The notes beneath the pieces are model-generated. The model did no database searches. It was not told where the DNA came from and worked only from the letters and a program-made list of their open reading frames with translations. Positions 1 through 12,600 of a stretch of 64,000 bases of DNA are shown piece by piece (position 1 is the first letter of the stretch; each line of letters begins with the position of its first letter). Both the position numbers and the translations under genes were made by a program. The stretch covers positions 4,527,501-4,591,500 of the forward strand of contig JAILWY010000014.1 in assembly GCA_022113835.1 (NCBI GenBank). The letters run 5' to 3'. This stretch comes from Atopsyche davidsoni (Eukaryota > Arthropoda > Insecta > Trichoptera > Hydrobiosidae).

Positions 1-3000
1 GAAGGTCGTGACATCCTTCCACTAAATTAATGCCCAATCCTTTACGGTTGATGGCAGTGAGTCTATCATTTGAAAATGTATTGAAAAAAAATAATTGAAC
101 CGCCACTCACTGTGTAAACAGTGTTGATGAACGCAAAGAATAACAGGGAAGGTTTTATTTGTAATTAAATACACGTGACTGTCATATCTACCTCGTATTG
201 CTGCAGTGGGATTTGAATATCCCCAATGAAATGCGATATTTTAATTGAAACACTAACAAGTCATTTAGTATAATTAAAACAGTTATTTGTAGCGTTTGAC
301 GCAGGTATTTTATAAATTGTTAAAAATAGTATAAAATTTTATAAACTCAAGGTTTTTGTATCATAAGGCTTATTGGAAACATTGACTTTACCTTATGCAT
401 AAAACTAAATTGGTTTTGAATTGATAGCTTGATACTAGCATTTTTTTTAGTAACAGAATAAGGCTGTTAATAAAACTGAAATGCTGTAAGCTTAAATTTT
501 ACTACAAAATAATATTATATGAAAAAATCTCGTTTCACGTGTGAACTGAGACATACTATTAACACTAAGCCTGTTTCGTAAAAATGTGGCTTAATTGAAT
601 ATTTTAAAAATCGTTGGTACTGGGTAAAATGTTAAAAAATATAAAACACATTTGGATTTACTTAGGTGGATACTATAAAATAATGATTACTTTGCCTACA
701 CTGAGCCGGGGATGTTTATACCGCCTTACAAAGGGCAAGTTTCGTGATTCGGTACAATAGAGCTCTACATAACATTGTAGGGGTCGTTATTTGGCCACCC
801 TGCCCACCCCAGCTACCAGTTTTAGAACTTTACCTTCACAGAATGGAGGTCAGGCATGACTTTTTGACTTGATATTTTGACTTTGCAGCTAAGTGATGGA
901 ATACGAAACTTTGTTGAGAAATAATTCTGCATAAATTATGTCACTATTATTACATAAACGCAAATTTAGTATCTGTACATGTTTATTCTAAATAATAATT
1001 AAAATAAATTTAATCTTTACGACGCTTATCATACTTGATAGTTTTTAGTAATTGTAACCTTTCACACTAGCACAAGTTTAATTTTTTGTTATATGCATGT
1101 TAATACTAGACCCTCATGATATTTACACTCTGTGTTTAGAAAAGTAACAATTTAAAAATATTTAATTTAAAAAGTACTTGTAATGTCTGAGAAAGACTTT
1201 CTCAAGATGTTTTTATAACCTATTTTCGATTACTTAGACACGTCGAGACTTCAAGCATCTTGCATTCTCGTCTTGTCTTAAAAGAAATGTAATAAAATGT
1301 TTTTTATTAATAAAAATGGACATGTCATGACATGTGATGGTATAATTTAAAATGATGATTTTTGAATCTAATGAAATACTGTGTTCATGCAACATTGAAC
1401 AAAAAGGTTTTACAACTTTGTACAATCTTATGACAACTTTGCTGAACTTTATTTATACATAGTTTGTTGTTTCAGAATAATATAAGAAATAATTTAATCG
1501 CATAAAAACTTGCAATAGTCTTTATGTAATGTGTTTTGTTTAAACGGCATACTTTGAGGTTTTAATTTAATAAATTATATTAATGTAGTCTGGCACTAAT
1601 GAACTATTTATATTTACTTGATATACTTCAAGTTTTCCAAGGTTAAAAACGGTTCTGCCAAGTTATATATAATGATCGTTTATTCTATGCCATGAAAATA
1701 ATCATATCCATGAAATTTATTGCACCATTTATATCATAACATGCTAACGATTTAGATATATTCAACATGCAACAGTTAATATTTTAAGTATGGGGATACG
1801 TCGGATTAAAATAAAATTTGTTATACGTATTGAACTATGGTTGATTTTTTTAGCAAATCTTACTGCATTGAATAACTTATATCAACAAATATTCTCTTTT
1901 ATATTAGTAAATTATATATCAAGTTATAGTTCTAGTTAAACAGATATAGTTAGAACGAATAATACTATATTTTTAAAAATTATGCAGAAATAAAAAATGT
2001 GACCTAGTTCTCACAATCACTCATACTTTTTATATAATCTTTATTGAATAATGCTGACATACATATAAAAATATTTATAAATTTAAAACAAACGTCCACA
2101 TTGAGTTTTATCTGTTTTAATATTTCAGTGACGGTTTTTGAATTGCAATATACATGGTGTCTATAAAGCATTTCATTTAATATTTGATTATTTGTCACAT
2201 TAATAATCATTGTTGGATAATTAATTTAAGAAATTAGGGGGTTAAGCAGACTGAGTTTATCTAAATTTTATATGTATACGCTTATTTTGGATCGAATACT
2301 TGTTTTTTTGCTATGATTTATAATGAAAACACAGAATGGAGGCAGTTACGTTTTATTCTAAATATTGCCTTTATTAAAAAATTCTGTGTAAGTAAACTTC
2401 ATTTGGCAACATTTTATATAATTGATCTTTATAAATATTATATTGCACACACTTATGAAGATCGACTGCAATACACATAACGTATATGAGATGCATTCTT
2501 AACATATTAAAAATGCCATATATTTTATTTTATGTAAATTAAAATAATTATTTTATTTTTCACGTACAAAAAGCAATGCAAAATAGAACAGCGAGTTGGT
2601 TTGGAGTCTTATATTAATAATTAATAAATACTTTTCCAGAGATTGCCGCGTAGAGCAACCGCTTAAATCTACAAACTTTGTATAACCACGTATACAAATA
2701 ATATCTGCTTAACTTCAAGGCTTGGTTCTGTGGAGCTAAAACCAGTGCCTCATTACATATTAAATTTAACATCGGGAGTTAATTTTGAAAGTCATATTTT
2801 TTACAAATTCAATGCGTGTATAAAAATCGTACGTTTCAAGTTAAACAATACGTTGAAATCTATGTTATTTGATATATAAATTAGTGGTTTTTTTTTTAAG
2901 AAATAAATTAAGGATGAAAATTTCGTATAGAATATTTTTATTAAAAAAATGTTTATTTCAGTCTAGAACAGTAGAAGGATCTTTTTATAGTTTTTCTACA

Positions 3001-4072
3001 AATCCGCGTAAATCTATTCACGGTGGTTATGCGGCAAGGAGACAAATCACCGGCTTTACGCCGGTTTTTCTAAATAAAACAATATGTAAGCTCAAACAGG
3101 CGACAGCTTTCACCATGTTGGATTCATGGCGAAGTAGAATACCTGTAGATTTTTTATAAGTTTCGTGATCTGGATTTTCCTGTCATGCAATATTTCGTAA
3201 CTAGCCGAATCGATTTTGTGCTCGGTGACAGTAAATTGCTATGTGTCAAGGGTGACTTACCTGTAAGTGCTGATGGCACAGTTTTCAATAATACTTGTTG
3301 AAGAAATAGCAACGAGTTGAACAAAGGTTTCATTAACAAAATTCTGTTGATTATTTTGTATCTTTACAGAGTGACAAATATTTGATCACAGGCTTAAACA
3401 CCTCTAAAATTAGTAAAAAATTCAAAACGATCAGAGATCATTTGTATTGTCAATACTGATTTTTTAAAACAGGGATCAAACAATAAGTTTTCGGATGTGA
3501 GTCAACGGTTGGATCATTGACTCAATAAGCTTAAATTATACGAAATATTGTTTTATAACATGCGATGGTGTATATAAGTATCATGATATAAGAACTTATT
3601 TAGTTATTATATGTATTGCTTAACCTATAATAACATACAATTACTATTTTAGTTGTTTAAGTGTTCTAGAAAAAAAAAAATTGTAGAAAATATTAATTAA
3701 AAAAATCGTGTATAACATAATTTTGTAATTTTTTTTTTACTTCAGTATAAATCTATAAGGTAAAACAAATAAGATTTTTTGAGAAATCTTATACATTTTA
3801 TTCCAGTCAAAATTCAATTTGCATTATTCCCCTTACCTTGAGAGTCGCAAGGCAATTTCTGCATAATGATTAATTTAACTGACCCAATTTTCCGACCTTT
3901 CGCGAGTATTTATTTTGTCGTGTAGACAATAGACTCTAAGCTTTAAATTTTCATTATTTACACAATGCATTCCGTTTTCCGGCTGCTTAATAATACTCAC
4001 TATTTATTATTTTTAAAGTGAACAATTTTCTTACTATGGTGAATTATTCATTTATAAATGGTACCTTATTTT

Positions 4073-4102
4073 TTTATAAATACTGTATGCAGTATTTATA
4101 AA
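4073..4102. repeat. Perfect 13-bp hairpin, 4-nt loop
   Basis: Arms at 4073-4085 and 4090-4102 are exact reverse complements around the loop TATG. The arms are nearly all A/T, with one C-G pair near the loop. It is not linked to a gene. Confidence 0.7.
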
Positions 4103-5520
4103 TAAAATGTCAGTCTACATAGTTATCAAAGACATTACAATAAGCTGTGTCCTGTGATTGTGTTTTAATAAATTATATCAACACTGCATTAAAATATTGA
4201 AAAAAATTGTTAATATATCATAACAGAATAACTATTCAATATAATCGATCTTTTTATGATTTTTCAAAAATATAAATAAATGTTTATTAATTTAAGAGTT
4301 ATACGAACAAGAGATGACAGTAAAAAAATATCTAATATAAAATCTGTTTTTGGATTAAATTTATTATTACTTTAAATTCTGTTTACTTAATTACCACCTT
4401 AAAGAAAACCAGTTTAAAATTGTCGTTTTAAAGAGAAAGATATATAGTTTTCCACATTATTAATTGTTTATTAACTTTAAAGAACATCAGGTTTATAAAC
4501 TGCATGTCTAAATTTTGAATTTTCTTAAAAACTGAATACTTCGCATTGTTTTTTGGGTAGTTATTATTTTTCAGACTTGCAAATAACATAGGTGTCATGA
4601 AATAAAAGCTTTGGCTATATCCGTATATCGACCCTCCCCAAATAAAATGGTGGCATTTGTCGGCCCGAATTCACTATTTATTTACAATCGACCCAATTCT
4701 CTTCCATGAATACTTTAATTCGTTGCCGCGGACTATTTTTTCTGTTCAAAGGACCCTGAATGAGTACCCGTCGAATGGTAAAGCATTAATTTATTTATCA
4801 ATTGATTACATTTGTAATTTTCAATGAACTGCCAGGAAAAGAAACTACAAAAATAACAAAGTTTTTTGACGTACAATTATTTGAGATTTTTATCAAATAA
4901 ATTTGACCGAACTATGATCATTTGTAAATACTACAAAAGAAGGTAAATAGGTTATCAGATATATTTTTGGTAAGTAAATTAAAGTTAATCACAATTAAAA
5001 TTGGGATGTCTTGTTGTTTGCAATAAGACAGCAAATGGCAAAATTAAGATAATGTTTTTTTAACTAAGGGAAAGATTCAGACATGTTAGTTATAATTTTT
5101 CTTAAATAATTTTAATGAAACCTTTTCAAAATAATTTCTGTAATAGGTATTATATTTTAGTAGAGGAATGCACTTTAACAAAGTGTGATATACTGAATTT
5201 CTACAGTGAAGAGTTTTGTTTTACTGAACCGCAACTTGCACCATCAAGTGTTCCTAGTTGTGATTTTATGCTCCTCAACATTTTGGATCTGTTGTTCCTT
5301 GTTAACAATTATACGGAAAGCACAGATTTCTTGCTTAAAAACACAAAATTATTTAAGATATTCTCTCTACAATTTGATAAAAAGGTAATATCGTACATAT
5401 CGATTATGAAAAACAATCGTTATAAACATTTATCAGCATTGAATGGAATAGAGAGTTATATAAAGCTATGAATTATTGTTCCACGTATTATTTACCAATT
5501 CTAATATTTAGTGTGATATT

Positions 5521-5582
5521 ATTACAATATGATAATATAATATAATAAACCCGTAATGGGTAAAAAATACGCACCTGATTGA
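5521..5582 (-). mobile_element. Half copy of the ATTGAACGTCAATC inverted-repeat element
   Basis: The run is close to the right terminal repeat of the element at 19569-19951. Both share the core ATATAATAAACCCGTAATGG, followed by a short A/T/G/C stretch and CTGATTGA. The left half is not visible nearby, so this looks like a truncated or solo terminal repeat of the same family. Confidence 0.7.
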
Positions 5583-6061
5583 CCAATCCATAAATAGATA
5601 TACATTCAGTGTGATATCAGTTTTGGTGGACTTTATGTTTTTGAGTTTCTACAAGACAGTAAAATATAACCATTTTTTTAAGTACAAGAGCAAAAGCATC
5701 TCACACAACTAATTGAAAATGAAGTATACTTCGTTGCCTGTAAATATAAAATGGCATTAAGTGGTGTCTTGTAAAAAAAAGGTGGGTAGAAGACGTTTTC
5801 CATTATACTGGCTATTATTGTAAGGCCAGGTGCTCTCTTATTCATCGCCCTCAGTGACTCAAGATGAGTTAAACAGTAATGACTTCTTCTTACTTCAATT
5901 ATTTTCAATATTTCAACACCTAAAGTGGATTTCCTTCTTTTTACATCATTCCCTTCATCAGGCATGCATAGTTACCATTTTTATCAGGTTAAACTTATAT
6001 TTTTCATGATTTTGGAGTTGGTTTTTTTCCCACATAAATCGTTTGTACTTTTATTTTTCTT

Positions 6062-6090
6062 TGTCATGTAATACTTTGTATTACATGACA
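6062..6090. repeat. Perfect 13-bp hairpin, 3-nt loop
   Basis: The arm TGTCATGTAATAC (6062-6074) and its exact complement (6078-6090) flank TTT. It lies about 400 bases upstream of the first coding exon. No function is implied by the sequence alone. Confidence 0.7.
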
Positions 6091-6471
6091 TATTAATATT
6101 AAATTTGATGTACCAGACTACGAAAATACATGAAAACAATGTAACTATAAATTGATGGGAAACTGCCTGGTATACTTAAATTTAACGCTAAATTAAGGCA
6201 AAATTGATCTGCCATAATATATCTGAGGCTCGCAGTATTTATTATAAAATAAATGAAAATGCAACATTTTAAAAATTATTTTATATATGCTTAAATATTT
6301 CTTCATGTTCATGTACACATCGCGTAATATTTTACTCCATTATGTTATGCATTAAGAATGACTTGCTTGTATTGACCAACGGCACAGTTTTCAGGGGCAT
6401 TGATTTATTATACTTATATGAAATATTTATTTTTTTGTTTTATAAATAACTTTGATTGTTACTTATTTCAG

Positions 6472-6564
6472 CATTACCTCGTTGGTTTCAGGGATGGCTT
6501 CGCCCCCGCTGGGTTGAGGAGGCGCGGCGCCATGGGCGCGCCATGATCGAGCTGTCGCCCAAAT
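6472..6564 (+). other. Probable 5' UTR part of the first coding exon, with three upstream AUGs
   Basis: A pyrimidine-rich tract ending in TTATTTCAG (acceptor at 6471), with a second candidate TTGGTTTCAG ending at 6491, precedes a GC-rich segment that runs into the signal-peptide ATG at 6565. Three AUGs come first. The one at 6494 opens a 7-codon frame ending in TGA at 6517. The one at 6532 opens a 4-codon frame ending at 6546. The one at 6543 opens an out-of-frame reading that overlaps the main start. If this is transcribed as 5' UTR, scanning ribosomes would meet all three before the main start. The transcription start, and whether there is an upstream non-coding exon, cannot be fixed from sequence. 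Confidence 0.5.
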
Positions 6565-6616
6565 ATGTCCCTGCCTCTAGTGGCAACCCTACTGCTGTTC
6601 CAAACCACCTACGTTG
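6565..6616 (+). CDS. Exon 1: start codon and signal peptide
   Basis: The ATG at 6565 has A at -3. The 17 codons read as a short polar start followed by a hydrophobic core (VATLLLF), which is typical of a secretory signal. The exon ends GTTG before GTAAGC, phase 1. Exon 2 begins with GG, so the split codon is GGG (Gly). This phase match over 13.6 kb is the main reason for choosing this start over the three upstream AUGs. Confidence 0.8.
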
Positions 6617-9600
6617 GTAAGCCCATCTCCAAATACCTGAAGAATTAATTTTTTTATATCATTTAATCTATCAAGTATCAATTAAATAATAAAAAAAATC
6701 AGACGTTATGCTTGACGAAACACCAACACCATTTTACAACACCATTGTTCAATTTGTTGAACGAGACGGCAATTTGTTGGTACCTGTGTTGGGCGCTTAA
6801 CAGCACTGGAATAAATGAAATAAAAGTATTAGTATATAGTTTTAAAGGTAAATTATAAAGTTATCTTAATTGTATTGTGTTTATTGGTAATTAAAGTTAA
6901 GGCAGATGCTCCCAGTCCATTACCTGGCGAAATCGTGTCATTTATTTAATTTAATTGTTACTTTATTTTTCTATATCGAAAGTTGATTTTTTTTACAGAG
7001 TATTGAAAAAACTGTAAATTATATTTATCTATTTTTATTATTTAATTAACGTCCATTTTCAGGATAAAATAAAATCTTGAAGGTGTTGAAAAATTGGATA
7101 AAATGATTACTTTTCAAAACCAAAGTTTGTTAAAGGTTTTTTTTTTTTAATTTTTAAATTAATAAGACGCACATGGTTTATATTTAATCTTTAATTCCAA
7201 TTAAAAAAAGACTTTTAAATGTTTAGGATTCTTGGAAAATGTACCGGACGAATCTCCAAATTCCTACACTTCAATCGGAAAAACACATATTTATCATATT
7301 AATAGTAAATTTATAAAAAAATAAATATATATTGTGTTCGGAAAAAGGGATGTATCAAACTTTTTGCATTTAAATATTTTTGATTGGTGCAGTCGATTTT
7401 TCGCAAAACGGACTATAAAATGATCAAAAAAACTCGATTATGGGACCTAGACCCTTAAAGCAAATTATCACAAGTTTGGGACATATATTTCTTTTCTACA
7501 AGCAATTTTTTTAAATTAAACATTTCCTTTTAAACGATTTTACCCGAAAAGCAATATACGCCTGGATAAAAAATGACTTATTATTGTTTTTAATTAGGAT
7601 TTTTTTTATACAATTTACTGTTGAAATTTTTTCAAGCGAAAATAATTTAAATTGAAATGATCACCAAAGGGTAGCGCAAACAAAACTCATTTGGAAATAA
7701 ATTAATTTTAAAACTGAAAGAAACGAATTCTCTCCTGAAAACAATTAACGATAAACAACTCGTGAAAATATTTGTAGGTCACAACGGCCTCTTCAAGGGA
7801 TGTTTTGCTGTAAATCTTGTGAGTTGTTGAATTTACTTTTATTGTAGAGATTTGTTTGACATCTTTAAACTTTTCGAAAACAAGTTAAAAATATTATACC
7901 CGGGACGTTATAATTAAGCTCTTAACTCTCTTTTTAAATTTATTTCTAACAGAGTACTGTGATAAAAAAAAAATACATGAGCAGGATATATTAATAGAAT
8001 ATCAAAAAAATATAATTGCTTAAAAAAGGTAATCCAAATGTATTAAAATGTTAAAAAATTATAAAGGGTCATATTCAAAAAAGGCGTTTGCACTTTACTT
8101 CATACATATCTAAATGTTTAATATTTTACATTTTTCATATCGTTTTTATGTAGTCTGTAGGTATTATAAAAATTATTTTATGCCTAGCGTAGTAAATTAC
8201 AACACTGAGTAAAAGAAACTACTCTAAATTACTAAAAAATATAGGCTTGAATCAAAACCTATTAATTAAATAAATATTTATTTTGAATTATTTCATATCT
8301 GATTAAAATAACATTTATTCATTTACTTAAAAATTTTCTGTCTTATGTGAACATTAATTCACAAGATAAGATCTTTTTAATGAGCTTTGGTAACTTTCAT
8401 AATATTTTTTAAAAAAACGCCATGAAACATTGAAAACTGCAGTAAATTTCATGTATGATATATTTTCCTGGATTTCTATCTTCACTGTGGCTTTACAAAT
8501 CTAGCGTTATATATGAATTTCCACGAAATAGTTCCAAACTAGGCATTTTGCTGAATGAATTCTTGAATGCCCATAGTAAAGCGGTGGAAGCTTCTATTTG
8601 CCAGACTCGCAGCAGTATAATCAGCGAGGAAATGAATGTAGAAACTGGAAAGCTTTGTATTTGACGAATGCAAATGAAAAGTGAAAAAAAATGAAACATT
8701 CAGTATTCAGTCGAAAGGGAAGTTAATATACTTCTATTCATCTAACCCTGTGTTTCTTTCATCAAAAGAAACAAGGATATTTTTAAATCAACATAGTATT
8801 GTAAAATATTCACCGTTAAAGGGTACTTTTTAAATTTATATAAAATATGGCAAGCTAGAAGACTACTTTAAAATTTCAAATACATTTTTAAGCTTTTTGT
8901 TGAGTAAACACAAAGAACTCTTCCAGAAACAAAAGTGCTTATTACAAACAATATTGCTGTCACAAACCGCTAACTTAAGTGTTTTGTATTTTAAATCAAA
9001 ACGAAAGTTTAGATTATTAAAATATAAAATTTTAGCTTTGAAAATGTTCAAATAAATTTTTAAACTTGTGTTTAATTTTTTTTTTAAATATTTAGTATGT
9101 GCAATAAAATAAAAAGTTAAAACCATCGTTATTTTTACTGAAATTTTTTTAAAACTATATTTCAATTTTTAATTTCAGAGTATTTAACATTAACGCTTAA
9201 TATAGATAAGTTAAATGTCAAAACCAAAATGACGATTTGTTTAAAATAAGTGGTTCAATTGCAAACTTCACACAATAAGAATTAGCATTGGCAGCCAAAT
9301 TGTTCCGAGCTGCAAATGAGCATTCCAATCCAACTATGAAGCTGTTGTTTTTGAGTGTCAGAAACAGAACTGCGGAACTAGTTCCAAAGCATTCAGCTAT
9401 CGCACTATTATAAGTCTTAGCGTCTAGTTAGGCTTCTTTGAAATCCAGCAAATATAATTTCAGCCATGTAGTTCAATATGATAAAAGCTCCTGAAACACC
9501 TTAAGCCTAGAAGTTGGTACTTGATATATTATATTATTTCATAGAAATTATCATAAAGATTTATTTAGTTACATAAAATCAAGAAGGCATCTATATATAT

Positions 9601-12600
9601 ATAAACATAAAAATCTCCAAACAGGTGTTATATTTAGAAAATTTAATTATAAGATAAATCATGGACATTTATTTTAGATTTCAAAGGTCTGTGGGTAGCG
9701 AACTAATATACTTATATCTATACCGAGTTAATATTATTTTGAACATTATGGTTATATAATAAATAATTAAATGATCGATAAGTCATAAATATATTGTAAT
9801 ATTGGTAATGGAAGGTAGTTTAACTGTAGTTTTTTTACATAAATTAATACAATGAAAATGAATCGAAAATTTATCAGTTGGTAAATCAGGTAGCTTTTGA
9901 TTTTATATATCCACATATCAATCAGTCTGATTAAATGAAAGTTGTATGCTGTTAATACTTCCTGCACTAATTATCTTTGTATTCACTATAGCAGTAGTCC
10001 CCAACCCTATGCCCGCGGGCACCATGGAGCCCGCCAACCATTTTACGCGTGCCCACCGCTGTGCGACCATGATAAAAAATATTTAAGTTAACAATTAAAT
10101 GTTATGACAAATATAAATATTTAGAAATAAAACAGAGAAATATAAGCGAAAATAATTTTATCGTTGTAATTTTCAAAATAATAATTCTTTACAGCAAATA
10201 ATATATATGCCTGTTGAAATAGCATCTTATGGGTGTAGTTGGGTTTGTCTTCATCTCTGTAATAACGCCCTCTAAAAATGCGTTTACGATATTGATCAGA
10301 TACTTGGTGAACAAGTTGCTAAATAAATATGAAACTCATATTTTTACGGTAGTACGGTGAAAGTGCTGTGAAAGACTATCTGATATTTTTGAAACAGTAC
10401 AATCGAGGTGAAAGCTATGTGAAAGTGCCTCTGATATTTTTGGGTGGATAAAATTGAGTTGAGAGCGATGTGAAGGAGCCTGTGATGTTTTTGGGTGGAT
10501 AAAAGTGAGGTGAAAGAGATGTGAAAGTGCCTCTGATGTTTTTACGTGGATAAAAGTGAGATGAAAGCCATGTGAAAGTTCCTCTGATATTTTTGAGTGG
10601 ATAAAAGTGAGGTGAAAGCGATGTGAAAGTATCTCTGTTTTTTCGCGTGGATAAAAGTAAGGCAAAAGCTATGTGAAAGTCTACATGATATTTTTGGGAA
10701 AAGACGGCAATTTAACAGCGAAGTATAAGCGAAAATAATTGTATCGGTATAATTTTCAAAATAATTATTCTTAAATCCAATGTATCAGATGAAGACTTCT
10801 GGAATATATAATAGTACACATAAACAAACGTCCATTCTTGAAAAGAGAAGCATACAAAATGAAATCTTTTTTTAGTTCTACATACATGTGTGAACCATTG
10901 TTTTCAACAGTAAAAATCATAAAATCAAAATACAGATCTCGACTTACAGATCTTGATGATTGCTTACGAGCAGGAAAATCATTATACTTTCCTAATTACG
11001 CAATGGTCAATGCCAACGATCACATTTATAATTTCATCACTTTAAGTTTATTTTCGCATGACTAGTTTCATCCAACAGACTTGGTCATCGCCAAGAAGTT
11101 ACTCATATCATTAATAAAAAATGGATCTTCACCAAGCAAATGCCTTGTTCCTCAACAAGATCACATTTACTTTAATATTTCTCTTTTTTTTTTAATAATT
11201 TTTGGTAATTGGGTCGAATTTGGGAAATTCTGATTGGTCAAATTTTTGAAAAACTAGCTAATTAAAACATTAAAATTTAAATTAAATATTCTTGGTGCAT
11301 TAAGATTTTAATTAACTTAGTCCGGACCCTAACTGATATTTTCGTATTCTAACATATTGTTTGCAATGTTTAGTTATAGATGTACATTTTAAAGTTGCTA
11401 TTAAAAATATTTATTCGTTGCAGATTTGCCCCAACTCAACCCAATTACCAGAATTTTTATGCTTTTATTTACTACTTATTATTTATTTTTCATTAAAATA
11501 TAAACAATCATTTTTATTATATTTTTGGAATCAAATATTTTTATGCATTACATATATGTATTATTGACTATGTCCAACTATAAATATACCTTAAAAAATA
11601 TAAGGTTCCCGCCCCGACCGGCATTCTAGAACGTGCTCTTGGGTGCAAAAAGGTTGGGGACCCCTGCGAGTATCCGCAATGTTAATTAATTATTTACGTA
11701 GATTGTCATAACGATGCAAATTTTCAATAAATTTTACTTTATTTATTAAAAATGTATAATCAATTACCCAGTATGTTTTGAATCAAATTAATATCCAGTT
11801 TGGGAGAAAAGAGTTTTACAATACTTTGAATACTTTTGAAGTATTTGAGTGTATTTTTTTCAATCAAAAAATATTCTTAGCCTAGAAATATATTTTTTTA
11901 AATAAGGCTGAAAAAATAAACAACAATAGCCACTAGTGATATTTACAATTACAACATCATTTTGTTGCTCCATCTCCATCGGTGCGTGTGTGAGTCGAGC
12001 TATCCTTTTTAATGGCGACCTAAATAACAGAGTGACACGCATAATGATTCTCAGAACTCATATTTTTTACTTTAAAAATACAGTTAAATTACACAAGGTT
12101 AAACTGAAAATTTAGCTATGGAAAATAAATTATTTTATCAATATTCTTTATTCTCTTTTTCATAACAATTCTGAGAAGTTGTATGTGATTATACATTGTA
12201 TGTGATTCTCATCAAGAAGATTTCTATGTTTGATATTTAGAAGATAAAAAAAAAAAATGACACTTTAGCTATCTCAATGTTTTATATCTAAGTAGTTAAC
12301 TTACTTAAGAGTTAAAATGGACTAATAATATTTGAGTCACTTTTACAAGTTTTACGACTTTGGTCTAATTGTAATTCAGTTGAACTGCATAGGATAATAA
12401 TTGACTATTTTTTCTTTCTTTTTGATAACAAATTGTCTATATTTTACAATTAATACATTTAATAGTGTTCTTAAATTTAGCTTTATGTATTTGCATCGTA
12501 AAATTTTCATTAGATGTTTAAAATTAAATAATAATTTACGAATATCTCTATTTAATTATTTCAGATCAATCTCGTGTTCCAGACTGTTAATAATATACAT

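Larger units (their letters stand above)
1..6471. other. AT-rich non-coding upstream region, no gene recognised
   Basis: This stretch is strongly AT-rich and has no exon that I can support. Short open frames occur, the longest being 118 codons on + at 5115-5471 and 95 codons on - at 5678-5965. Neither resembles a known family, and neither has the base composition of the real exons further on. It holds two perfect AT-rich hairpins (4073-4102 and 6062-6090) and a half copy of an inverted-repeat element (5521-5582), listed separately. It is probably the 5' flank or a 5' UTR intron of the FN3 gene, because a splice-acceptor-like tract lies at its right end. Confidence 0.6.
9992..11666 (+). mobile_element. 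Decayed hAT-type DNA transposon, about 1.7 kb
   Basis: The left end CAGTAGTCCCCAACC and the reverse complement of the right end, CAGGGGTCCCCAACC, form imperfect terminal inverted repeats of the hAT kind (CAG plus GTCCCCAACC). Inside, a fragment at about 10838-11000 encodes a hAT-like C-terminal motif. The rest is non-coding and contains a 51-bp tandem array. The 8 bases on each side (CACTATAG and CGAGTATC) do not form a convincing target duplication, so the insertion is old or one edge is displaced. It cannot move by itself. Assignment to hAT rests on the ends plus the peptide motif. Confidence 0.75.

Noticed and set aside
2869..3159. 96-codon plus-strand frame near a TTTCAG
   Set aside because: The peptide is low in complexity at its start and not recognised, and no donor gives a sensible phase.
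5115..5471. 118-codon plus-strand frame
   Set aside because: Longer than typical here but AT-rich, with no recognised domain, no splice context and no second exon; probably chance.
5678..5965. 95-codon minus-strand frame
   Set aside because: No family resemblance and no supporting splice or promoter signals.
10336..10665. 109-codon minus-strand frame with a 17-residue repeat
   Set aside because: It is fully explained by the 51-bp tandem repeat inside a decayed transposon; there is no domain and no promoter context.
9984..11674. 8-bp target duplication around the 1.7-kb hAT element
   Set aside because: CACTATAG and CGAGTATC do not match well enough in any register.
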